The notes under the pieces: generated by a model | The model's database searches: none | What the model was told of the DNA's origin: nothing | The model's input: the letters and a program-made list of their open reading frames with translations, nothing else | Program-made: the position numbers and the translations under genes | Origin: an uncultured Acidobacteriota bacterium | GTDB lineage: Bacteria; Acidobacteriota; Terriglobia; UBA7540 | Direction of reading: 5' to 3' | Length of the DNA stretch: 15,881 bases | Assembly: GCA_937900045.1 (NCBI GenBank) | Contig: CALCEB010000160.1 | Coordinates: 1-15,881, forward strand | Shown here: positions 6,558 through 12,373 of the stretch, one piece after another | Position numbering within the stretch: the stretch's first letter is position 1 | Layout of the letters: the number at the start of each line of letters is the position of its first letter

Positions 6558-7403
6558 TCAGTGAGGCGAGTCAATCCCGAAGTCCCACACGGCCAAGTTC
6601 ATCTTGTTGCCCTGGATTTCGCCGAAAGCGTACTCGCCGGGCGCGAGCGGCCGCTCAAGTTGGAATTCATAGATTCCTGGAGCAACCTGGGTCCGGCGGA
6701 GAGGGATGGAGACTCGGGATTCGGTTGGTTTCCCCTTGAAACCCACATCTACCTTCTCAACCACCCGGTCCTGCTTGGTGGACTTCACCGCAATCAATTG
6801 TAGGCTGGCCACTGTGGCATCCGCGAACTGAGCATAAAACATGGGCTGCAAGTCTTGAAACCGGACGGCTGCCTTCGGGCCGGCCAGCGCCACAAGCGAT
6901 TGCCGCTTCAGAAGGGGGGCTGGCACCGCCATGTTGAGCGCCATGCGCTTTCGATCCTGCACGACATCACCTTCGGACTGGGCAAGAGGAGTCACCCGGG
7001 TTCCATCAAAGGCAAAGATGCCTTGGTCTGTGGGCAAGTGAACTCCGGGCGCCAACAGGTATCCGTTTGCAACAGCCTGCTGGCTGATGTGTTTCTGCTC
7101 AATCTGCTTTGCCTCCTGAACCTCCTTCGCCTTCACTGCCTGCTCCTGCTTTTCGGCTCGATGCGTGGCGTCAAAATCGACGAGCGCGGTGGGAATCTCC
7201 TCCCATTCCGACCGCTCCACACTGTAATACCGAACTCGGTCTCCCTTCACCTCGTAACTTTTGACGAGCTGGTAGGTGCCGTCTTTCAAGTAGAGCTTGG
7301 TCACGCCTAGCAGATTGCCCGGCCCCACCACCAAGAGTAGGACCATCACCATCCAGACGCGAGCGGAAATAGCGCTCCGAGCCATTGTTTGTTCTACTTG
7401 CAT
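6558..7403 (-). CDS. Exported protein of unknown function
   Basis: 281 residues from ATG 7403; a second ATG at codon 7 (MARSAISARVW) is an equally good start, and neither has a strong ribosome binding site. The N-terminus is a signal peptide or anchor (basic start, then WMVMVLLLVVGPGNLLG, 17-33). Next comes KLYLKDGTYQLVKSYEVKGD (36-55), whose 'L-K-D-G-x-x-x-x-V-x-x-Y-x-V-x-G-D-x-V-R-Y-Y' strand pair is common in exported Acidobacterial proteins (from memory) and predicts a small beta domain. Residues about 81-114 are charged and Gln-rich, probably helical. The C-terminal ~160 residues (GYLLAPGVHLPTDQGIFAF ... PGIYEFQLERPLAPGEYAFG) predict a beta sandwich. I recognise no enzyme motif. It precedes glpK on the same strand by about 150 nt, with a dyad between them, so co-transcription is doubtful. 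Confidence 0.78.
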   Translation of the reverse strand: MQVEQTMARSAISARVWMVMVLLLVVGPGNLLGVTKLYLKDGTYQLVKSYEVKGDRVRYYSVERSEWEEIPTALVDFDATHRAEKQEQAVKAKEVQEAKQIEQKHISQQAVANGYLLAPGVHLPTDQGIFAFDGTRVTPLAQSEGDVVQDRKRMALNMAVPAPLLKRQSLVALAGPKAAVRFQDLQPMFYAQFADATVASLQLIAVKSTKQDRVVEKVDVGFKGKPTESRVSIPLRRTQVAPGIYEFQLERPLAPGEYAFGEIQGNKMNLAVWDFGIDSPH

Positions 7404-7600
7404 CCTGGTGACTTCGATGCTCCAAAAGCCTTGTCAGCTACCAGGTACCCACAGAAGAAATTGTAACGCATGTCGGCGATGTTCGAGCGTCGCCAAAGAG
7501 CGCTTTGTTGGAGGTCGGTGCGCACGCCTTACAGGATACTCAGCAGAGAGGGGCTTTAACTCCGCCGGTCCTGGCGCGCCGCTCAATGGGGATCCCCGGA

Positions 7601-7628
7601 GGCTCTCAATCTGCGTCGATTGAGAGCC
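7601..7628. repeat. Perfect 11-bp inverted repeat in divergent spacer
   Basis: GGCTCTCAATC (7601-7611) and GATTGAGAGCC (7618-7628) flank the 6-nt loop TGCGTC. The stem is the strongest in the spacer. It has no T-run, and lies about 265 nt before the PEP-CTERM gene and 200 nt before the divergent gene, so it does not end either known gene. It could be a protein-binding site, part of a small RNA, or an extragenic repeat. Confidence 0.55.
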
Positions 7629-7818
7629 AAAGGGACCTTTACACATTATTGATTATTAATCACTTGCGTAATTTTCGACACTGAATCCAAGGGCAAACAG
7701 ATGACCCCTGAGAAAAGAGAAAAGTGTTTCCACCGATGCGAAATGGATTACCCATCTTAATCGCCATTGAAAAGGTATTGATGCAGCTAACTCTTATATT
7801 TTCAGTAAGTAGTGTTTG

Positions 7819-7838
7819 GCAATGAAGGTGCTCATTGC
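7819..7838 (+). promoter_or_regulatory. Leader hairpin upstream of PEP-CTERM gene
   Basis: GCAATGA (7819-7825) and TCATTGC (7832-7838) form a perfect 7-bp stem with the loop AGGTGC. It ends 53 nt before ATG 7892. If transcription starts near the AT-rich tract at about 7795-7810, it is the first structure of the mRNA and could stabilise it or bind a regulator. I do not recognise a riboswitch class. Confidence 0.3.
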
Positions 7839-7891
7839 ATCGCAGGGATAACAGTGGAATCAATGCAGGAGATCACAGAAAGAGGAAGAAA

Positions 7892-8530
7892 ATGAAAAAA
7901 CTAATGCTTACAGTAATTCTCACGTTTGCGTTTTCAGGGTTGGCGTTGGCAGGAGCATGCGCTCCCGCCTCCCTTACCACCTATCTTGTCAACGGTTATT
8001 CGTGTACCGACGGCAATGTAACCTTCTCCAACTTTGCGTATTCGGGCACGGCAACGGGGGGGGCTGTTGCGATTCCGGCGTCCGGGATCGAAGTGCTCCC
8101 TGGCTACGGCACAAGCGGGCTGAAGTTCGATGCTGGTTGGAGCGTGGGTCCGGGCGAAGGGTTGGACTCTTTGATTGGGTACACGGCTACTTCCAGTACG
8201 ATCACCGGTCTGACCCTTGGCATGGCAGGCTATGGCTCCGCCAAGGACGGCATAGTCACCGTTGCCGAAACCACCAGTAATGGCCAGCACCTGTTGGTCT
8301 ACACGGATTCTGGCGGTACGGTAGCGACCGACGCGATTTCATTTCCCTCCGTCACGTCTCTGAGCGTTACCAAAGACATTACGGTGCGCGGCAATGAGGC
8401 GGGAACGGCGACTGTCTCAGCGGTAAGCAACGCTCTTACTACGGTTCCTGAGCCGACAGCCCTGGGTCTGTTCGGAACCGGTCTGATCGGTCTTGCCGGT
8501 CTCATCCGGCGCTTCCGATACAGTGCTTAA
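7892..8530 (+). CDS. PEP-CTERM sorting domain protein
   Basis: 212 residues from ATG 7892, preceded by AGAGGAAG 3 nt upstream. Signal peptide: MKKLMLTVILTFAFSGLALA, cleavage likely at LALA-GA (20/21). The mature region is Gly/Ser/Thr-rich and predicted all-beta, with few charged residues and one Cys pair (Cys23, Cys38). The last 28 residues are the sorting tail: VPEP (185-188), a hydrophobic helix with small residues (LGLFGTGLIGLAGLI) and the basic cluster RRFR. Such tails are recognised by exosortase at the inner membrane, which is thought to cleave near the PEP motif and pass the protein toward the surface or an exopolysaccharide matrix. The exosortase gene is not in this window, as is normal for these scattered substrates. 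The role of the mature domain is unknown; a surface or matrix protein is likely. Confidence 0.88.
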   Translation: MKKLMLTVILTFAFSGLALAGACAPASLTTYLVNGYSCTDGNVTFSNFAYSGTATGGAVAIPASGIEVLPGYGTSGLKFDAGWSVGPGEGLDSLIGYTATSSTITGLTLGMAGYGSAKDGIVTVAETTSNGQHLLVYTDSGGTVATDAISFPSVTSLSVTKDITVRGNEAGTATVSAVSNALTTVPEPTALGLFGTGLIGLAGLIRRFRYSA

Positions 8531-8569
8531 CATGAGTCGCTGGCAATGCTCATCGGTCCTTTAAAGAAT

Positions 8570-8599
8570 ACCCTTCCGGTTCACACTGGAAGGGTCTTT
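8570..8599 (+). terminator. Intrinsic terminator of PEP-CTERM gene
   Basis: An 11-bp stem (8570-8580 with 8585-8595; ACCCTTCC pairs GGAAGGGT, one inner G-T wobble) closes on TCAC, is followed by CTTT and preceded by an A-rich stretch. It lies 40 nt after the stop codon. The short T-run makes it moderate in strength. Confidence 0.7.
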
Positions 8600-8695
8600 C
8601 CGTCTAAGCCCCGGCGCTTCAAAGTAGAAGCAGAGGCTTCGTTACGCTCCGCATATCAGAAGGACTCCTCCTACAACCGGCTCCAAATTGAAATA

Positions 8696-9280
8696 CTAGC
8701 CCCGGGGAGCCTTGCGGCGCTTTCCAAACCGCCAGATGACCGCAATCATCACCAGGGCCAGACAAACCTCCACCAAGACCTTTTCTCCATCCAGCGGGTC
8801 GATGCGTGAGTTCTTCAATTGCGGATCCGTGAGAATTCCGTGGACGAACAAGGCTGCTGCAGCGGCATAAGTGAGGTAATGGAACTTCTTCCAGATCTTG
8901 CGTCCCAGGTCCACGCGGTAAAGCGACGTGACGATGACCATCGCCAGCAGATAAAGCGCAATGGCGCCCAGCGTGTTCTGCAGCGGCTGCCGGGGCGACC
9001 AGAGGGGCAGAGCCACATCAAGCAGCCGGAAGTGCGGATCCTTCAAGAACAACAATGGAATGGGATGGAGCAAGGTGAAGGCAACGGTTCCGTAACCGGT
9101 CCAGCGATGAAGGCGGAAAATATCGAAGCGCCGGTGCGGCCAATGGCGCCAAGGGCTGTAGCGGCCCCAGATCAGCAGGCCGATCCCGATGTTGAGCGTG
9201 GCACAAACAACCGCAATCAGGCCCGTGTCGGCCGTTAGATCCAGCGCCGAAATCAAAGATAGCACCTTCCATTTTTCCAC
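8696..9280 (-). CDS. Ferric-reductase-like transmembrane heme protein
   Basis: 194 residues; an integral inner-membrane protein expected to carry electrons across the membrane through heme b (ferric reductase / MsrQ / NOX superfamily). About five hydrophobic helices: 19-38, 60-79, 102-120, 136-152 and 167-184. Heme ligand pairs are visible: His58 (RLHRWTG) and His72 (LLHPIP), 14 apart at the start of helix 2, and His134 (KKFHYLTY) and His147 (FVHGIL), 13 apart near helix 4, the spacing expected for hemes held between two helices. There is no NAD(P)H/FAD domain, so it would need a partner. No msrP-type molybdopterin gene lies beside it. Start: GTG 9278-9280 is the most upstream possible, since two in-frame TGA codons come directly before it; there is no clear ribosome binding site. 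Divergent from the acylase gene. Confidence 0.8.
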   Translation of the reverse strand: MEKWKVLSLISALDLTADTGLIAVVCATLNIGIGLLIWGRYSPWRHWPHRRFDIFRLHRWTGYGTVAFTLLHPIPLLFLKDPHFRLLDVALPLWSPRQPLQNTLGAIALYLLAMVIVTSLYRVDLGRKIWKKFHYLTYAAAAALFVHGILTDPQLKNSRIDPLDGEKVLVEVCLALVMIAVIWRFGKRRKAPRG

Positions 9281-9376
9281 TCATCAGCCAGCCGGTTGAT
9301 TGGGAGGCCGAACCGCGATAGAAGTGGCTGAAGTGCATTTTAACCTGCCGGAGGCTTGTGCATGAAGCGCCGGGCA

Positions 9377-9405
9377 TTGTCGCGCTGCCGGATTTCTAGT
9401 AACAT
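9377..9405 (+). promoter_or_regulatory. Candidate sigma-70 promoter for the acylase gene
   Basis: TTGTCG (9377-9382), a 17-nt spacer, TAACAT (9400-9405); each hexamer matches 4 of 6 consensus positions. The start point would fall near 9412, just ahead of the ribosome binding site, giving a very short leader. Confidence 0.4.
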
Positions 9406-9414
9406 CGGCCATTC

Positions 9415-9424
9415 CAAGGAAGGA
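9415..9424 (+). promoter_or_regulatory. Ribosome binding site deciding a TTG start
   Basis: AAGGAAGGAG ends 10 nt before TTG 9435. It supports TTG initiation of the acylase, whose first in-frame ATG lies beyond its membrane anchor and well inside the conserved domain. Confidence 0.5.
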
Positions 9425-9434
9425 GTGGCCGCCA

Positions 9435-12104
9435 TTGTCCGAATTCGACCCGTCATTTCCCGCCCCGTGTTTTCGCCCGGATTTTAACCGGAACCTTAAC
9501 GAGAGTGGCTCAGCCTCCTGGCGCGCGGTTCTGCTGGTTGTGGTCGTCATTGCACTTCTAGCCGGTGGAGCTTGTGTTTGGCTTTATCATCGCACCCGGG
9601 AATGTCTCCCTCAGCTCGACGGCGAAATTCACTTAGAAGGACTCAAAGCTCCTGTCGAAGTTTTGCGGGACCCGCACGGCGTGCCCCACTTACGCGCGCA
9701 ATCGGTGGAAGACGTCTGCTTTGCTCAGGGGTACGTCACCGCTCAAGACCGCCTTTGGCAAATGGATCTAAGCCGCCGGCGTGCCGAAGGCGAGTTGGCG
9801 GAGATTCTGGGTAAGCGCGGCTTGAAGCTGGACATTGAGGTTCGTACCCTCGGCTTTCCGGAAGTGTTGAAGCGCGGCGTGGCCGGCTTGGACCCGGATT
9901 CCAGGGCGATGTTTGCGGCCTACGCTCGCGGTGTCAACGCCTTCATCGAAACTCACCAGGATGATCTACCTATTGAATTCTTGGTCCTGCATTACAAGCC
10001 ACGCCCGTGGACGGTTGAAGATTCGCTCTCCGTGGCGCTGAACATGGCAAAGGTGCTCAACACCACATGGCCGGATGACCTTTACCGCGAGCAAGTGCGC
10101 TCCAAAGTCTCCGGGCAGCTTTACGATGATCTCTTTCCGGCCACGACTCCGCTCGATCATCCCGTTGCGGAGCTCGCGGCGAAGACCAAACCCGCGAAAA
10201 AGAACCCCGCGAAGCGAAAACCCGCAACGAAGCGGCGCGCGCGCCCCCGGCGCCACCGCAAACCTCTAAAGCGCAGGCGGCGGGTTTCGACCGGCCCGCA
10301 GCAGAATCCCGCCCCGCTCTTGACAAGCTCCGCAGCGGCCCACAATCGGCCAATGTCAAGCAGAGAAACGGGCTCCAGTCCTGGACAGAGCTTGGACTCA
10401 GGACAAAAACCTAAAGATGGGGCAGTCTTCACCGCTGAAGAAGTGATGTTTGGCGCAGCCATGTCCGAAATTCCGGACGGCGCGCTGGAGCCGCCCGCCC
10501 TCGGCAGTAATAATTGGGTGGTCAGCGGTGCACACACGGTTTCCGGCAAGCCCTTGCTGGCCAATGACCCGCACTTGCATCACACCATTCCAAGCGTTTG
10601 GTACATGATCCACTTAAAAGCTCCGAACCTGGACGTCACCGGCGTCAGTTTGCCGGGGTTGCCGCTGGTGGTCATCGGCCACAACGAAAACATTGCATGG
10701 GGCATGACCAACACCGGCCCCGATGTGCAGGATTTGTTTATTGAAACCTTCGATCCTCAGAACCCGGATGAATACCAGCACGACGGACAATGGGTAAAGG
10801 CCACAGTGAGGGATGAGGTCATTAAAGTGCGCGGCAGGCAGGATTATCACCTCCAGGTGGTAGAAACCCGGCACGGTCCCATCGTTTCCCATGATGGCGG
10901 GCGCAACCTGGCGCTGGAGTGGACCGCGCTCCAACCGCAAGGCATCCAGGTCCCGTTTTTGAAGCTGAATGAGGCCCAGAATTGGCGGCAATTCACCGGC
11001 GCGCTTCGGGATTTTCCCGGCCCCATGCAGAATTTCGTCTACGCCGACACCAGCGGAAACATTGGCTATTATGCGGCCGGAATTGTTCCCATTCGCAACA
11101 AGGGGGATGGCAGCGTTCCCGTGCCGGGCAATACTGATGATTATGATTGGACTGGATCGATCCCCTTTGCGGCCCTGCCGCAGAGTTACAACCCTGCGGG
11201 CGGAATCATCGCCACTGCCAACAGCCGCGTCGTGCCCGATGGCTATCCTTACTTGATTACCCGCAATTGGGATTCATCGCCTTACCGGACCGCGCGCATT
11301 TTCCAGTTGCTTCAGTCCGGCGGCCATTTTACCGTGAAAGACATGCAGCGTTTCCAGTTGGACATCCAGACGCTCGACGATTCCTGGCTTGCTAAGCGGC
11401 TTTTGCTTGCGGCCCACGATGAACCGCCCACAACGGCGGACGCCCAGTACGCGCTGGGCTTGCTGGTGGATTGGGACGGGCTGGCCCGCATGAGGTCTGG
11501 CGCCACGCTGGTCTGCCGCCTTACCAATCAAGTGTTGCGGGAACGCATCTTGACGCCCAAAGTGGGCGCTGACCTGGCCGGCATGAACTGGGCGATGGGA
11601 ACCGTGTTTCTGCAGAACGTCATCGACAACAACCTGACCCGCTGGCTTCCACCCGGCGATGAAAACTTTAACCAGACTCTGACCCGAAGCCTCGAGGAAG
11701 CTGTGGCCAGAATTCCCGCCACCCTCCATTCGGCTAAGCGCTCGGATTGGCAATGGGGCCGCGCCAATTCCATCACTTTCCGCCATCCCCTGGTGGGTGA
11801 CGTGCCATTGCTTGACAGGGTTTTTGACATTGGGCCATATCCGCAATCGGGCACTTCCACCACCGTCAATGCAACCACTTCATCGCACGGACCCTCGATG
11901 CGCATGGTGGTGGACTTCGCGGATTTGGACCAATCCGTTCAGAACATCACGCTCGGCGAATCGGGACAGATCACCAGCCGTTACTACAAGGACCAGTTCA
12001 ACGCTTGGTACGAAGGCAGCAGTTTCCCAATGCTCTTCAGCGATCAAGCTGTTGACAGCCATGCCGTGCATCGCCTCACTTTAACACCCGCCTCGGGTCC
12101 ATGA
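9435..12104 (+). CDS. Penicillin acylase family Ntn hydrolase, membrane-anchored
   Basis: 889 residues, start TTG 9435. An N-terminal nucleophile amidase: the precursor cuts itself before a Ser, which becomes the N-terminal nucleophile of the beta chain and hydrolyses amide bonds (beta-lactam side chains, acyl-homoserine lactones or other acylated amines in known members). A hydrophobic helix at about 30-50 (AVLLVVVVIALLAGGACVWL) should anchor it to the inner membrane facing the periplasm. The alpha region shows VEVLRDPHGVPHLRAQS and FAQGYVTAQDRLWQMDLSRR. The cleavage site is LG-SNNWVVSG with nucleophile Ser358 (codon 10506-10508), followed by GKPLLANDPHL, GHNENIAWGMTN, and WGRANSITFRHPL late in the beta chain. 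Between alpha and beta chains lies an unusual insert of about 78 residues (250-327): a Lys/Arg/Pro-rich repeat, then a Ser/Gln-rich low-complexity stretch. Substrate unknown. Confidence 0.92.
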   Translation: MSEFDPSFPAPCFRPDFNRNLNESGSASWRAVLLVVVVIALLAGGACVWLYHRTRECLPQLDGEIHLEGLKAPVEVLRDPHGVPHLRAQSVEDVCFAQGYVTAQDRLWQMDLSRRRAEGELAEILGKRGLKLDIEVRTLGFPEVLKRGVAGLDPDSRAMFAAYARGVNAFIETHQDDLPIEFLVLHYKPRPWTVEDSLSVALNMAKVLNTTWPDDLYREQVRSKVSGQLYDDLFPATTPLDHPVAELAAKTKPAKKNPAKRKPATKRRARPRRHRKPLKRRRRVSTGPQQNPAPLLTSSAAAHNRPMSSRETGSSPGQSLDSGQKPKDGAVFTAEEVMFGAAMSEIPDGALEPPALGSNNWVVSGAHTVSGKPLLANDPHLHHTIPSVWYMIHLKAPNLDVTGVSLPGLPLVVIGHNENIAWGMTNTGPDVQDLFIETFDPQNPDEYQHDGQWVKATVRDEVIKVRGRQDYHLQVVETRHGPIVSHDGGRNLALEWTALQPQGIQVPFLKLNEAQNWRQFTGALRDFPGPMQNFVYADTSGNIGYYAAGIVPIRNKGDGSVPVPGNTDDYDWTGSIPFAALPQSYNPAGGIIATANSRVVPDGYPYLITRNWDSSPYRTARIFQLLQSGGHFTVKDMQRFQLDIQTLDDSWLAKRLLLAAHDEPPTTADAQYALGLLVDWDGLARMRSGATLVCRLTNQVLRERILTPKVGADLAGMNWAMGTVFLQNVIDNNLTRWLPPGDENFNQTLTRSLEEAVARIPATLHSAKRSDWQWGRANSITFRHPLVGDVPLLDRVFDIGPYPQSGTSTTVNATTSSHGPSMRMVVDFADLDQSVQNITLGESGQITSRYYKDQFNAWYEGSSFPMLFSDQAVDSHAVHRLTLTPASGP
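10182..10241 (+). repeat. 15-bp tandem repeat coding basic pentapeptides
   Basis: Four in-frame units of 15 nt encode KTKPA, KKNPA, KRKPA and TKRRA (residues 250-269 of the acylase). The downstream stretch to residue 283 stays strongly basic. About 20 of the 34 residues 250-283 are Lys or Arg and none is acidic. The look is that of histone H1-like KPA repeats. Confidence 0.7.
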
Positions 12105-12115
12105 ATCCGGTTTTA

Positions 12116-12160
12116 CTTTGCGGTGCTTTGTGCCTTGGCGTGAAATCTTTGCTTCCTTTG
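12116..12160. repeat. Degenerate CTTTG-rich short repeat
   Basis: CTTTG occurs at 12116, 12126, 12147 and 12156, with a variant CTTGG at 12134, at spacings of roughly 8-13 nt. The reverse strand reads like the 'TTCACGCCAAGGCACAAAGCACGCAAAG' type of dispersed short repeat seen between genes in many environmental genomes, in imperfect form here. No gene is apparent in 12105-12290. Confidence 0.4.
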
Positions 12161-12292
12161 AAGAGTATCGCCGGGCCGAGGCGCAAACACGCCGAGTAAT
12201 CCCAACCCGTTTGACTTTCCCTGCTCTCGAGGATCTTTCAAGGCAATGGGTGCGCTCACCGAAGAACTCCTGAACGAATCGTACCCAGTTGT

Positions 12293-12300
12293 GGAGGTGG
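12293..12300 (+). promoter_or_regulatory. Strong ribosome binding site of the leader reading frame
   Basis: GGAGGTGG, 7 nt before ATG 12308. It is the only strong site upstream of the M61 peptidase; the peptidase's own ATG at 12370 has none. Confidence 0.55.
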
Positions 12301-12307
12301 AATTTGG

Positions 12308-12373
12308 ATGAAGCCGGAATCAAAGTACGAGGCGCAGCAGGACACATCGATTCAGTGGCTGGCGCCCGGATGA
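12308..12373 (+). CDS. 21-residue leader peptide overlapping the M61 start
   Basis: ATG 12308 with a near-ideal GGAGG site opens a 21-codon frame (starts MKPESKYEAQQ, ends IQWLAPG) and stops at TGA 12371-12373. The stop overlaps the peptidase ATG (12370-12372) in the classical ATGA arrangement for translational coupling. The peptide is hydrophilic, has no signal sequence and matches nothing I know. It may be a cis-acting leader that brings ribosomes to the peptidase start, a real small protein, or a chance frame. Only comparison with related genomes can tell. Confidence 0.45.
   Translation: MKPESKYEAQQDTSIQWLAPG

Larger units (their letters stand above)
7404..7891. other. 490-nt divergent spacer, no gene
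   Basis: Lies between two divergent exported-protein genes. Short reading frames here have no domain or credible start. The minus-strand half has a TACAAT (read near 7463) without a good -35. The plus-strand half turns AT-rich from about 7640, typical of a promoter region; a TATATT at about 7795-7800 is a possible -10 without a good -35. Two inverted repeats are listed separately. Confidence 0.55.

Noticed and set aside
7434..7646. A 70-residue minus-strand frame in the divergent spacer
   Set aside because: Runs through the perfect hairpin at 7601-7628, has no ribosome binding site and no recognisable pattern.
7815..7840. Possible sigma-54 promoter (GG ... GC) before the PEP-CTERM gene
   Set aside because: The GG and GC pairs do not have the required 10-nt separation in any register.
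7795..7891. Possible cyclic-di-GMP riboswitch in the PEP-CTERM leader
   Set aside because: None of the conserved internal strings of the known classes are present; only a simple hairpin is seen.
9018..9377. Minus-strand frame overlapping the ferric-reductase-like gene, considered as a frameshifted N-terminal extension
   Set aside because: The overlapping peptide is not hydrophobic or family-like, and two in-frame stops precede the GTG start; the 194-residue protein is already complete with both heme pairs.
10182..10415. Frameshift as the cause of the basic insert in the acylase
   Set aside because: The frame is open throughout, the 15-nt units keep phase, and the conserved frame resumes exactly before Ser358; an even pair of frameshifts is less likely, though reads should be checked.
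11274..11846. A 190-residue minus-strand frame inside the acylase gene
   Set aside because: Shadow of the coding strand; no start signal and no family pattern.
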